A DNA stretch of 64,000 nucleotides, from contig NZ_LMNX01000001.1 of the NCBI RefSeq assembly GCF_001423425.1, forward strand, positions 1,479,001 through 1,543,000. The letters are read 5' to 3'. The notes below the pieces were generated by a model, which saw only the letters and a program-made list of their open reading frames with translations, ran no database searches and was not told the origin of the DNA. Below, piece by piece: positions 55,375 through 64,000 of this stretch. Position 1 is the stretch's first letter, and every line of letters begins with the position of its first letter. This DNA comes from Rhizobium sp. Leaf306. Its GTDB lineage: Bacteria; Pseudomonadota; Alphaproteobacteria; Rhizobiales; Rhizobiaceae. The translations under genes were made by a program, and so were the position numbers.

Positions 55375-55620
55375 ATGACTAGCGTTCGAAAACCGCCATC
55401 GAAGACCTCCATCCAAGCCTTGTCCGCTATCGCGCGATATCGCCATCAGCGTCGCTCCGGCCGCGTCTGGCTGATCGGCGACCGGCGAGTTTCAAATGCG
55501 ACCGTCGCATCGCTCGAACGGGGCGCGTTTTTGAGAGAGATCGCGGTCAACGGAAACCCGGTGCTTGTGATTACAGATCAGGGGAAGCAAGTGATCGCTG
55601 ACGGAGGCAAGGCAGTCTAA
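55375..55620 (+). CDS. small protein of unknown function
   Basis: An 81-residue basic protein (KTSIQALSAIARYRHQRRSGRV; RRVSNATVASLERGAFLREI; LVITDQGKQVIADGGK). The VASLERGAFLREI..PVLVITDQGKQ order resembles the last helix and wing of a winged-helix domain, as in some small rhizobial plasmid proteins. Low certainty about function. Confidence 0.55.
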   Translation: MTSVRKPPSKTSIQALSAIARYRHQRRSGRVWLIGDRRVSNATVASLERGAFLREIAVNGNPVLVITDQGKQVIADGGKAV

Positions 55621-55736
55621 GTCGCGATCGGCCTTCGCGCAGTCATTCTCTTCAAGATCGACCATGTCGCATGAAGCCGATTCTAATGACAAGAAGAAGC
55701 CCGCCCACTAGGCTTCCTTGTTCCGTCGGAATCAGA

Positions 55737-57032
55737 TCAGGCGGCCTGCGGAGCCATCGTGGCAGCCTCGGGCTTCTTCAACAGCATGACGGCGACAGCC
55801 GCAAGCAGGCACATGACGCCTGCGATCTGAAGGGCCGGCATGTATGTGTCGTAATCGCTCTTGAACCAGCCTGCACCGAAAGCCGCAGTCGCCGCACCCA
55901 ACTGGTGGCCGGCAAATACCCAGCCGAAGACGAGGCTAGCCTTTTCGCGTCCGAAGTTCTCCGCAGCGATTTTGACTGTCGGCGGGACCGTCGCCACCCA
56001 GTCGAGGCCGTAGAATATGGCGAAGACTGACAGCTCAATGGTGCTGAACCCGGAGAATGACAGGTAGATCAGCGACAGGCCGCGCAATCCGTAAAACCAG
56101 AAAAGCAGTATACGGTTATCGTATCGGTCTGATATCCAGCCGGCAAAGATCGTGCCGACGAAATCGAAGATGCCGATAACGGCGAGCGTGCCGGCGGCGG
56201 TGACGGCGGCCATGCCGAAATCGCCGCAGATGGAGATCCAGTGCGTCTGGATCAGCCCGTTGGTAGAGAGGCCGCAGATGAAAAATGTACCGAAAAGGAC
56301 CCAGAAGACGGGACTTCCGGAGACGCCCTTCAGGGCGACGAGTGGAGATGCGAGCGTGGTAAGGAGCTTGTGATCCTGTGTTGGCGGCTTCGATATGGTT
56401 GTTTCGCCATAGGCAGGCAGGCCGACATCGGCGGGGTGGTCGCGCATCAGCAGCAGCACGAGTGTGAAGGCGATCGCCAACACTGCAACCGTCAGGGACA
56501 AGGCCGTGCGCCAGCCGTATGCTTCGGTAAGGGCTGCCAGAAGCGGTAGGAACACAAGCTGGCCCGTGGCATTACTTGCCGTCATCAGACCGATGACCAG
56601 GCCGCGTCGTTTCGAAAACCAGCGGGTAGCTACGGTGGCGCCGAGCACCAGAGCGGTCATTCCGGTGCCGACACCTATGACGACACCCCAGAGCAGCAGC
56701 AACTGCCAGACCTCGGTCATGAAAAAGGAGGCGACGATGCCGAACACGATCATACCGAGCGCAGTGGAGACGACCTGCCGGATGCCGAAATGGTTCATGA
56801 AGGCGGCGGCGAACGGTCCGAGTAGCCCAAACAGGACGAGGCGCACGGCCATCGCGGTGGAGATGTCGGCGATATCCCAGCCGAATTCCTGATGAAGCGG
56901 TTGCATCATCACGCCGGCCGAACCCATGGCGCCGGCGGTTGCCAGCATGGTGAGAAAAGTAGTCGCGGCGACTACCCATCCGTAATGGAGCTTTCTCGCG
57001 GCCATCCAGCCAGCAACGCCTGTCGATATCAT
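55737..57032 (-). CDS. MFS transporter, monocarboxylate/OFA type
   Basis: A 431-residue MFS protein with 12 predicted membrane segments. Features are the N-terminal LHYGWVVAATTFLTML, the loop motif TRWFSKRRGLVIGLMTA between segments 4 and 5, and the second-half loop GWISDRYDNR. The first and last segments resemble the oxalate/formate and monocarboxylate antiporter branch. The ATG at 57032 has AAGGGA upstream. It follows a MarR gene by 92 bases and is probably under its control; the substrate is unknown. Confidence 0.85.
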   Translation of the reverse strand: MISTGVAGWMAARKLHYGWVVAATTFLTMLATAGAMGSAGVMMQPLHQEFGWDIADISTAMAVRLVLFGLLGPFAAAFMNHFGIRQVVSTALGMIVFGIVASFFMTEVWQLLLLWGVVIGVGTGMTALVLGATVATRWFSKRRGLVIGLMTASNATGQLVFLPLLAALTEAYGWRTALSLTVAVLAIAFTLVLLLMRDHPADVGLPAYGETTISKPPTQDHKLLTTLASPLVALKGVSGSPVFWVLFGTFFICGLSTNGLIQTHWISICGDFGMAAVTAAGTLAVIGIFDFVGTIFAGWISDRYDNRILLFWFYGLRGLSLIYLSFSGFSTIELSVFAIFYGLDWVATVPPTVKIAAENFGREKASLVFGWVFAGHQLGAATAAFGAGWFKSDYDTYMPALQIAGVMCLLAAVAVMLLKKPEAATMAPQAA

Positions 57033-57124
57033 TGGTGGTCCCTTCGTGTGCCGTTGTGGCGCCCAGATCATTGGGGGTATCTGCCCGCATTCGCAGGTGA
57101 AATTGCCTATCCTGGTCGAAAAAA

Positions 57125-57526
57125 TCAAAGTTCGGCAAGGAGTTCGTGAAGTTGACGCGCCTTCTCGCGCCCGAGGCGGGCCTCTATGTTATCTTGGACG
57201 CCACCCCATAAAGGGGCGCCCTTATCCAGTATCTCGCGACCTTTCTCCGCGATCGTGAGCACTGCCTCGCGCTGGTCCTCACCGTGGCCGATAGCGATCA
57301 GCTCCAACCGACCCAAAACCTTGGCATTCCGACCGACGGTTGAGCGGTCGAGCTGAACCGCATGCGCCAGATCGGTAAGCGATACCGGCTCCATCCTACG
57401 TATGTTCCTGAGCAGGCTGAACTGGCCGATATTGACGCGAAGCGGAGCCAGGGCCTCGTCATAATAGGACGAGACCTTCCGGGTCGCCTTACGCAACAGG
57501 ATGCAATGGCATGTATCGTTCGACAT
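57125..57526 (-). CDS. MarR-family regulator of the MFS gene
   Basis: A 133-residue winged-helix protein (VSLTDLAHAVQLDRSTVGRNAKVLGRLELI, wing with GEDQREAVLTIAEKG). Two Cys flank a His at the N-terminus (TCHCI), a possible redox or metal site. The ATG has no ribosome site but a perfect palindrome lies just upstream, so the mRNA may be leaderless or the palindrome may overlap the start region. It most likely represses its own gene and the MFS gene. Confidence 0.85.
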   Translation of the reverse strand: MSNDTCHCILLRKATRKVSSYYDEALAPLRVNIGQFSLLRNIRRMEPVSLTDLAHAVQLDRSTVGRNAKVLGRLELIAIGHGEDQREAVLTIAEKGREILDKGAPLWGGVQDNIEARLGREKARQLHELLAEL

Positions 57527-57532
57527 TGTTCA

Positions 57533-57546
57533 CGGGTATATACCCG
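57533..57546. promoter_or_regulatory. perfect 14-base palindrome before the MarR start (operator)
   Basis: CGGGTATATACCCG, seven bases on each side, six bases before the start codon on the minus strand. The TATATA core is also a candidate -10 element, so bound MarR would block RNA polymerase. Confidence 0.65.
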
Positions 57547-57801
57547 GACCTGAATTTAGGCAAGCAGCCATCGGCTGCCGATATTGCTTACCATTTCAAT
57601 TCGCCGTTCTCTCGGGGCGCCGTAAATGTGATTCTTAGATCATCGACGACAACGCACAGCGGGAGATGTCGGGTATCTCGGACCTATACGGCGCTTGTCT
57701 TGTACGGCGCATGCGAAAGCACCATATCACGCCCTGCCGCCTCAGATACTTCGCACTTTCGCAGCGACCCCCGTTGCGCGATCGAGCTGTGTACGGGGCG
57801 A

Positions 57802-57833
57802 GAGGGCGCTCCTCGCAAGGGTAGAGCGCCCTC
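57802..57833 (-). terminator. hairpin after the HARP-like gene
   Basis: Ten-base-pair stem GAGGGCGCTC/GAGCGCCCTC with a 12-base loop, 28 bases beyond the stop of the HARP-like gene. No T run follows on either strand, so its terminator role is moderate. Confidence 0.5.
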
Positions 57834-57860
57834 GGCACGATTATAGACCCAAGATCCCGT

Positions 57861-58643
57861 CTAGCGCGATGACTGTTCCGTCCTCTTTCGTCTTGCCGCT
57901 CGTCGAGCGGACCGCAGTTCCTCAATAGTCGGTTGCCACCATTCAGCTCCCTGGGCCACGGGCGTCTTCGAGGGCCACGCCTGCACTAGCTCTTCAAACG
58001 TAGGTTTCCGCCAGGTTCCCCAGACGTGACCATCGGTGGCGCCGGGGTAGAATTCGCCAACGACTTCCGGTTCGACGAGTTCCCCGGTGATCTCTTCGAA
58101 GACAACGAGTCCATACTGCACCGCGACGACACGGCCGAGTGGCGGTAGCTTGTCGATGTTTACCGGATAGCGTCGCCGCTTCCGCTCCGCGGTCCGCGCT
58201 TTCGACTTCGCTTCCTGTTCGGTACCCTTCCTCTCTTCGGCGCGGCGTCGCCTTTCTTCTGGTTCGTTCCGGCGCGCTGCTTCCTCAATTTCTGGCCATC
58301 GATCCTTGAGCTCTCGGTACGACCGAAAGGGAACGTGCCATAACTTGAGGTCGCTATCCCACCGCGAGTAGGGAATTTCGCGAAGCTTCTCGACGACAGT
58401 CCTGGAATAGGGAGTGCTGATCAGGAAGCCCGCTCTCCCGAGCTCAAGATAGACGCTCGCGATCGGATCGAACTCAAATGCGTCCCTGCCCTTCGCGTCG
58501 GCGAATGCATCGGCTTCCGCCTCCAGCTCCGCCAGCCACCGCGTGAAGCGACGAGAGGCAGTGGGGCCTGGGACGAACCACGCTTGGCGGGCGTCACTCC
58601 ACCGTGCACGGGGGAAGCGTTTCCGGAACTGCTTCACGGTCAT
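57861..58643 (-). CDS. HARP-like domain protein of unknown function
   Basis: A 260-residue basic protein containing two copies of a motif of the HARP type: FPRARWSDARQAWFVPG near residue 10 and IPYSRWDSDLKLWHVPF near residue 90, each a short W-x-W-like hairpin with a strand-turn-strand. HARP motifs are known from the SMARCAL1 annealing helicase and from bacterial proteins that process DNA ends. A long Arg/Glu/Lys helix lies at about residues 120-160. No ATPase or nuclease motif is visible. Confidence 0.6.
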   Translation of the reverse strand: MTVKQFRKRFPRARWSDARQAWFVPGPTASRRFTRWLAELEAEADAFADAKGRDAFEFDPIASVYLELGRAGFLISTPYSRTVVEKLREIPYSRWDSDLKLWHVPFRSYRELKDRWPEIEEAARRNEPEERRRRAEERKGTEQEAKSKARTAERKRRRYPVNIDKLPPLGRVVAVQYGLVVFEEITGELVEPEVVGEFYPGATDGHVWGTWRKPTFEELVQAWPSKTPVAQGAEWWQPTIEELRSARRAARRKRTEQSSR

Positions 58644-58775
58644 TCTATCGAACGGAAAGCTGACATCGGCACGAAGCTGGTGTCGGCTTCAGTGGTCGGT
58701 TCAACGTCGTCTGGTGTAGCTTTAGCGTTCATCGCCATGTTAACGCCCATCGGCCTGGTCAGGTTTCAGCCAGGA

Positions 58776-59714
58776 CTATGCCGCCGCCCGAAAGCGTATG
58801 GCGGCAAGTTCCGCCGAGAGGTTCGGGTCGACAGACAGGTCAGAACGTATGAGACCGTGGCTCCAGCGGTCACCAGAGAACGGTCGATGCCAAGGAGGGC
58901 AATCGACGATGGGATACCAGCACACCCCGGCTATAACAGCACCATGGAACACCGCGATATCGACCTGCTCCAGCACGTGCCGGAGCCAGCCGCCCTTGTT
59001 GAGGCCCGGATATCGGCGGTGGTGTATCGGATGTCCATCGTGCCAACTTGTCTCCGACACCATGATCGGCTTTCGGTAACGTTTCCATGTCGCAAGCAAG
59101 ACCTTCACGAGCGACGTTCGGGCCGTATGCGGGTAATAGTTCACACCGACGACGTCCACATCGACCGCAGAAACGATCGCGTCTGTTGCCTCGAACTGGC
59201 GCTCTCCCACCCCGGTAATGGGGTCGTTCGTCAGGAGCCCTACTTCAGGATGATGATCCCGAGCGACCTTTGCCATCAGTACTGCCATCTCGACAGCTTC
59301 GTGACGCGGCATCCCGGCGATCACTGGATAGAGCGAAGGCTCGTTGACAGGACAAAGCCACAGCTTTTCATTTCCATTAACCGCAAGTGCCGCCTCGGAC
59401 GCGATACGAGCACAACGAACTGGATCCTGATTTCGATGGTAATGGGAGAGATCCCAGATCGCTTGAACGCCCGCGTCTCTTGCCGCAACGAGGCGAGCGA
59501 GCGCGTGGTGTCCGGGGACGATGCCGTCGCGGATCGTGAGAAGTCCGTGGTCGCGAACAATACGGAAATGGTCAGCTAACCGCGCATCAACCGTGTGCCC
59601 GGTGGTGACAAGAAGGTCGTGCCGGCCGCGATGAACAAGGCCGCATTCGAAGCCCGCCATTACGCGGCTGCGGAAAAAGCGAGCGGGGTGGAGGGGTAAC
59701 GGCAGTTGGTTCAT
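58776..59714 (-). CDS. GH1-like glycoside hydrolase (clan A beta-glucosidase-like)
   Basis: A 312-residue TIM-barrel glycosidase-like protein, shorter than a standard GH1 enzyme (about 450). The acid/base Glu125 lies in CPVNEPSLYP and the nucleophile Glu221 in VSETSWHDG; other family-like parts are GFECGLVHRGRHD, VIYD-like HYHRNQDPVR and VVGVNYYPH. It may be a beta-glucosidase or a related enzyme in sugar or aglycone metabolism. ATG overlaps the VOC stop codon by four bases. A decayed copy of its 3' half lies at 17.4 kb. Confidence 0.75.
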   Translation of the reverse strand: MNQLPLPLHPARFFRSRVMAGFECGLVHRGRHDLLVTTGHTVDARLADHFRIVRDHGLLTIRDGIVPGHHALARLVAARDAGVQAIWDLSHYHRNQDPVRCARIASEAALAVNGNEKLWLCPVNEPSLYPVIAGMPRHEAVEMAVLMAKVARDHHPEVGLLTNDPITGVGERQFEATDAIVSAVDVDVVGVNYYPHTARTSLVKVLLATWKRYRKPIMVSETSWHDGHPIHHRRYPGLNKGGWLRHVLEQVDIAVFHGAVIAGVCWYPIVDCPPWHRPFSGDRWSHGLIRSDLSVDPNLSAELAAIRFRAAA

Positions 59715-60085
59715 TCAGTCGGCTGAGACCGTACAGTCAGCTTGTTTCCGTCCGGATCACGAAGGTAAGCAACGAACGATCCGTTAGGTCGCTGGGAAGG
59801 AGGACTTTCGATCGCGGTACCCCCATGTTGGATTCCAGCCACATGCCAGGCCAGTACGTGATCGTGGCTCGCAGCCGAGATGCCGATAGTCCCGCCGTTT
59901 GCAACGGTCGCTGGCTCGCCGTCGATCGGCTTCGTGATCATCAACCGACCGCCCTCATGGAGGTAGATCAGTCTCCCTCTCTCATCCATCTCGCCAGGCT
60001 TTCCACCTAACGCTGCAAACGTGGCATCATAGAAGCGTCGGGACCTTTCGAGGTCGTTGGTGCCAATCATGACGTGAGTGAACAT
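59711..60085 (-). CDS. VOC-family protein (glyoxalase/bleomycin resistance fold)
   Basis: A 124-residue protein of the vicinal oxygen chelate family. Metal-site positions are the His in THVMIGTNDLERSRRFYDA near the start, a Glu in YLHEGGRLMI and the C-terminal DPDGNKLTV. Members bind metal and act on small molecules such as glutathione adducts or dioxygenase substrates. GGAG lies before the ATG. It is coupled to the glycosidase gene, suggesting one pathway. Confidence 0.85.
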   Translation of the reverse strand: MFTHVMIGTNDLERSRRFYDATFAALGGKPGEMDERGRLIYLHEGGRLMITKPIDGEPATVANGGTIGISAASHDHVLAWHVAGIQHGGTAIESPPSQRPNGSFVAYLRDPDGNKLTVRSQPTE

Positions 60086-60262
60086 GCTTCATCTCCGGTT
60101 TGGAATGCTCGACTCATTCAACGGTCAACCTCACCATAAGCTTTGGTAGGGCGCAGAAATTACGCAGCATCAGCCAGCCGATCTGAAAATAATGAGCGTT
60201 CCGCTTCCATGGCCAAGTACGCCTTGACGACAAATCGCAACGCGGTGGCCCGATGCGTTCGG

Positions 60263-62332
60263 TCAGGTCTTCGCCGAAACATCAAGTCGCACTACGTTCG
60301 TGAGATCGGGCACCGACGACTTAGCAGTTGCCAGCGCATCCAGAAGATCGTCCAACTTGAACGGTTTTGTAAGGACAGGCCGGGATATCGTCCCGCCCGC
60401 TTCGAGCTTGTCGCTGTACCCCGTCATCAGGACCACCGGAAGATCAGGGTGACTGCGAGCCAGATGCTCGGCCAGTTCTATGCCGGAAACCTCCGGCATC
60501 ATGATATCACTCACAACCGCCTGGATATCCGGCTCTCGCTTCAGGATCTCCAGCGCTTCAGCTCCATTCCGCGCTGTCAGGATCGAAAGAACCAGGCCCT
60601 CCAACGTCAGGCGCGCCGACTCGAGCGAGGGAGGCGTATCATCTACAAGAAGGATTTTGGCTGGAAGCTCACGCCGCCTATCTTCGCTGTGTTCCATTTT
60701 TCGCGGTGCGGTCGATTTCGGAAGGAGCAGCGTGAATGCGCTTCCGCGTCCAGGTAGGCTCGCCGCCCTGACCGTACCGCCGCTTGCCGTCGCAAATCCG
60801 TGAACTTGCGTCAGTCCAAGCCCCGGCCTTCCGGTTGCGTTCTTGGAAAAGAATGGTTCGAAGATCCGGTCTAGGTCTCCGGCGGCAATGCCCTCACCAT
60901 TGTCGGAGACGATCAGCGCCACCATCGGTCCCTGAACCCGGCTGTCCTCCAACGCACCCTCGGCGATGTTGCGCCCCTCGACGGTGACCTCGCCTCCTCC
61001 GCTCATCGCTTCCCTTGCGTTCGTGAGCAGATTGATCAGCGCAATCTCAAGGCCGACCGGGTCGGCGTCGATCGCCCAGAGATCGTCCGGAAGCCGGACG
61101 TCGAGCGATATCGTGTCGTTGAGGGCCTGCTTGAGCAGGGGTGCAATCTCTGCGAGTTTTCGATCCAGCTCGATCTGTTCCGCACCCTGGTTGGAACGTC
61201 TCGCGAATGACAGCAGCCGCCTGGTGATACCCTTGCCTCGCGCGATGCCTTCCCTCATGTGGCCCAGCATGCGCGTCACACGTTCCTCGTCGTTCCGCCG
61301 TCTTTCGATACCTTCGACGCCGGACTGGAAGACCATCAGCAGGTTATTGAAGTCGTGGGCAGCCTGTCCGGTAAGCTTCCCCAGGGCGTCCATCCGCTGC
61401 CAGTTCGCAAGGCTTTCACGCTCGGCGCTCCGTGTCCGAACTTCATGATAGAGCAGAACGGCTGCCGTCGCACACAAAACGACGATCACGATGCTCGCGA
61501 CAAGGAGGAGCAGCGTTGCCTGCCTCGCGGGTAGATCATAGTCGGCCGCTGGAACTCCCACACTGACTCGCCAGGGCGTCCCAACGAGCGACGCCTCTGA
61601 TACGTGAAGACTTGTGCCATCGTGCAGTTCGACGCGGGAGATCCCGGCAGGGCTGACATATTCCAAGGCTGGCCTGGCCTCGAAACCGGGTGCTGCAGTG
61701 GCAGCGACTAGCCTATCCTGATTGTCTACAACCCACGAGGCCCAGTCGCTCGGAAGCCCGCTTCTCTGGAGGATCTGCGTGATCATTTCCGGACGGATGA
61801 CTGCTGACAGCACAGCTCTGGCGCGCCCGCTCCGGATAATCGGAACACGGACGGCGAAAGCAGGTTTGCCGCCCGGCCCGATAACCACGTTCCCGATTAT
61901 GCCCGATCCAGATTTTAGCACACGGTCGTGACTCTCCTTGTCGACAACCGTCCTTGGGGCGGAGGCTGCAAGAGGGGGGAACGACAGCACGATCTCTCCG
62001 TCCCCGTTCGAGACCCGCACCTGCTCCCATGCTGGGACCTGATCGTTGAGACGGCGTGCCGTCTCGTTGAAGCTTGTCCGCGACACCGGGAGGTCGAGCC
62101 GTGGCGATTCCGCTACCAGAGAGAGGAGCTGGATCTGCGTTGCGAGTTCTCGCTGGAGCGAGCTTGCCAGAAGCGAAGCACGGTCTAGGACGTTCGCGTC
62201 GATCTCGGCCTGACGCTCACGGATGATGAACCATCCCATCAATGTCGCAAGCACGAGCACGGGGATGATCGCCGCGCTCAGAAGCAGGAATGCAGGCCGC
62301 GCCTTGATCAAAATGAAGCCTCGGTTCGTCAC
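60263..62332 (-). CDS. membrane hybrid histidine kinase with receiver domain
   Basis: A 689-residue kinase from the GTG at 62330-62332. A first membrane helix (FLLLSAAIIPVLVLATLMGWF), a periplasmic sensor domain of about 220 residues (dCache-like: PRLDLPVSRTSFNETARR; GSGIIGNVVIGPGGKPAF), a second helix (ATLLLLVASIVIVVLCATAAVLL), then HisKA (GQAAHDFNNLLMVFQ), HATPase (NLLTNAREAMSGGG; DNGEGIAAGDLDRIFEPFF) and a C-terminal receiver (AVVSDIMMPE). The start is uncertain: a longer open frame to 62494 overlaps the next gene, and AAGGA lies 12 bases before this GTG. Ligand unknown. Confidence 0.8.
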   Translation of the reverse strand: MTNRGFILIKARPAFLLLSAAIIPVLVLATLMGWFIIRERQAEIDANVLDRASLLASSLQRELATQIQLLSLVAESPRLDLPVSRTSFNETARRLNDQVPAWEQVRVSNGDGEIVLSFPPLAASAPRTVVDKESHDRVLKSGSGIIGNVVIGPGGKPAFAVRVPIIRSGRARAVLSAVIRPEMITQILQRSGLPSDWASWVVDNQDRLVAATAAPGFEARPALEYVSPAGISRVELHDGTSLHVSEASLVGTPWRVSVGVPAADYDLPARQATLLLLVASIVIVVLCATAAVLLYHEVRTRSAERESLANWQRMDALGKLTGQAAHDFNNLLMVFQSGVEGIERRRNDEERVTRMLGHMREGIARGKGITRRLLSFARRSNQGAEQIELDRKLAEIAPLLKQALNDTISLDVRLPDDLWAIDADPVGLEIALINLLTNAREAMSGGGEVTVEGRNIAEGALEDSRVQGPMVALIVSDNGEGIAAGDLDRIFEPFFSKNATGRPGLGLTQVHGFATASGGTVRAASLPGRGSAFTLLLPKSTAPRKMEHSEDRRRELPAKILLVDDTPPSLESARLTLEGLVLSILTARNGAEALEILKREPDIQAVVSDIMMPEVSGIELAEHLARSHPDLPVVLMTGYSDKLEAGGTISRPVLTKPFKLDDLLDALATAKSSVPDLTNVVRLDVSAKT

Positions 62333-62442
62333 AACTGAACGTAGATCCTTATTTCCGGCGGGCAAGACTGCCAACCACTTTTCCTCGTCTTCAGACAATC
62401 GAATTCTGCGACAGGGATGCGCCTCTCGGCATGGAGTGCTGT

Positions 62443-64000
62443 TCAGGCAGATGGCACGATCGCGTGAACGAACGGCATCCGGAACGTGAAGCACGTCTCG
62501 TCGGCGTCGGATCGCACATCGATGCGTCCGCCATGGGCCTGGGCGATCTGCGAAGCGATGTAGAGACCCAATCCGAGACCCTGAACGCCCGCCCTGCCGT
62601 CACCTCGTTTAAAGGGAAGGAACAGTTTGCCGATCTCGGACCTCTCGATGGGCTTGCCGCCGTTCGTCACCGAGATCTCGAGACAACCATCGGCTATTCG
62701 CCCATTGATCGCGACAGGCTTGTCGTCGGCACCGTGAGTGACGGCGTTGGACAGGAGGTTCGAGACCATCTGCGCCAGTCTGGGGTGGTCTACGGCGAGC
62801 GTCATGGGGGCATCGAATGCGGCCGATATCCGTCTCGTCGGGTTTGCGACGGAAACCTCGTCCACCACGTGCTGAAGTGTCGTGGAAAGGTCCTCCTCGG
62901 ACAGCGACAGTGTGATTCCGCCGCCCATCCGCGCCCTGGCGAGGTCCATCACGTTGTCGACGAGACCGGACATCCTGGAAAGGCTGGATTTCATCAGCTT
63001 CAGGAGGACCGGGCTGCGCTCCGTCCATCCTTCTTTCATCAGACGCGACGTCCCCGCATCCACGGCCGCGATCGGATTTCGCAGGTCATGCCCAAGCACT
63101 GCGATAAACTGCTCCCGGAATTCGGCAAGCTCGCGTTCGCGCTGGAGCGCAACGCTCACGTTCAGTAGCCGTGTTTCGGCATCGAGATGATGTGCAATGA
63201 GTTCCGCAAAGAGCTTGAATGCGCCGAGAACCTCGGGGGTTTTCAACTTCGCCGGATTCGAATCGATCGCACACAGCGTACCCCAGAAGGCACCACTCTC
63301 GAGAATTATCGGCTGGGAGAGGTAGCTGCGCAAACCATAGGTGCGCGGCATGTGATGATCGCAGTATAGGGGATCTTCCGCAGCATCGTCGAAGACGATT
63401 GTCTGCCGACGCATGCGGACTTCATTGCACAGTGTGCTTTCGATCGGCAGTTCGTCGCTCGGTTTGAGACCGAAATCGACCCGGTCCAGAACTTCGCAGG
63501 CGATCCAGCGTGTCTCCGTCACGCGCGCGACCGCGGCAAAGCCCATTCCCGTGACGCGCAAGACGACATCAAGCATCGTTGGCACGGCTGCTATGGCACC
63601 CACACGCTTGACGTCGCGCGCGAAGTCGTCGTTCCGGGGTTCCACTGCGACGCCGCTCCGTAGTGTTGTTCCAGCAGTAAGGGACTCGATCAGGGCGGCA
63701 TTCTCCAGTGCAGTGGCAGCGGCCTCTGCAAGCGCCTCGAGCACCTCCACCTCCCAGTCCGCAGGCGTATAGGGCTGCGACCAATATGCGCCGATCGCGC
63801 CGACAGGAGCATTCGACCGGACAGGTGCCATTGCCATCGCCCGGACAAAGGTTCCAGCGTAAAGCTCGTAAGGAATCCGGTCATCGGCTCTGATATCCGG
63901 AATCACCGCGGTTGCCTTGTTGCGCATCGACCATCCGCTGACGCAGGCAGCTGCCGGAAATTTCTGGCCCTTCCAGAGAGGTCCGATGGCGTCCTCTTCG
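62443..64000 (-). CDS. GAF-domain sensor histidine kinase, N-terminus outside window
   Basis: The frame stays open to the right edge (upstream residues read FPAAACVSGWSMRNKATAV), so the start is not seen. A GAF domain (about to the segment WEVEVLEALAEAAATALENAAL) is followed by a second GAF (TRWIACEVLDRVDFGLK; ESTLCNEVRMRRQTIVFDD; RSYLSQPIIL), then HisKA with AVLGHDLRNPIAAVDAG and HATPase (NLLSNAVTHG; GLGLGLYIASQIAQAHGG). No membrane segment in the visible part. It precedes the membrane hybrid kinase gene by 110 bases. Confidence 0.85.
   Translation of the reverse strand, partial: EEDAIGPLWKGQKFPAAACVSGWSMRNKATAVIPDIRADDRIPYELYAGTFVRAMAMAPVRSNAPVGAIGAYWSQPYTPADWEVEVLEALAEAAATALENAALIESLTAGTTLRSGVAVEPRNDDFARDVKRVGAIAAVPTMLDVVLRVTGMGFAAVARVTETRWIACEVLDRVDFGLKPSDELPIESTLCNEVRMRRQTIVFDDAAEDPLYCDHHMPRTYGLRSYLSQPIILESGAFWGTLCAIDSNPAKLKTPEVLGAFKLFAELIAHHLDAETRLLNVSVALQRERELAEFREQFIAVLGHDLRNPIAAVDAGTSRLMKEGWTERSPVLLKLMKSSLSRMSGLVDNVMDLARARMGGGITLSLSEEDLSTTLQHVVDEVSVANPTRRISAAFDAPMTLAVDHPRLAQMVSNLLSNAVTHGADDKPVAINGRIADGCLEISVTNGGKPIERSEIGKLFLPFKRGDGRAGVQGLGLGLYIASQIAQAHGGRIDVRSDADETCFTFRMPFVHAIVPSA

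Overview
The window looks like an accessory segment (plasmid or genomic island; which one cannot be decided from the sequence) of an alphaproteobacterium of the order Hyphomicrobiales, most likely the Rhizobium/Agrobacterium group. The pointers are a phytochrome of the PAS-GAF-PHY / HWE-kinase / receiver type, several HWE-type histidine kinases, two adjacent ku genes, a YcaO-TfuA pair, DUF3606 and Pmp3 small proteins, and high-GC codon use. No rRNA, tRNA, CRISPR array or intact insertion sequence was seen.

Layout. 0-11.6 kb is gene-dense and ordinary: the end of a GlxA-type regulator, a Pmp3 stress peptide, an SDR dehydrogenase, a MarR-MFS-HlyD drug-efflux operon, a lipoprotein GH25 muramidase, a GH13 alpha-glucosidase and a Zn/Cd/Pb P-type ATPase with a MerR-type promoter. 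11.8-31 kb is looser and full of uncharacterised genes, gaps and gene debris: a wrecked glycosidase copy, an rpsU tail copy, a tniQ remnant and a gene broken at a G9 tract. It also holds a metallophosphatase, a DUF429 protein, an SMP-30/LLM-oxidoreductase pair, a four-gene operon of exported proteins with a trypsin-like and a ClpP-like protease, and a DUF3606/tautomerase operon. 31.2-35.8 kb carries the most interesting locus: XRE regulator, wHTH-BTAD-TPR (SARP-like) regulator, a 72-residue peptide, YcaO and TfuA, all on the minus strand and tightly spaced. It is read here as a candidate thioamide RiPP (modified peptide) cluster.

37.4-54.9 kb is a sensing and DNA-repair region: a PAS protein, a PAS-HWE kinase with a single-domain response regulator, the phytochrome, a YedK/HMCES protein, two Ku proteins, a decayed ligD ligase fragment, a Crp/Fnr gene lacking its DNA-binding end, a 1325-residue hybrid kinase, a hydrolase and another receiver protein. 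55.3-64 kb holds a MarR-MFS pair with a perfect operator palindrome, a HARP-like protein, an intact GH1-like glycosidase (parent type of the wreck at 17.4 kb) with a VOC protein, and two more sensor kinases, the last running off the window.

Themes: light/stress signalling through HWE kinases and stand-alone receivers, double-strand-break and abasic-site repair, toxic-compound export, and one putative peptide-modification system, set in a region that shows repeated duplication and decay.
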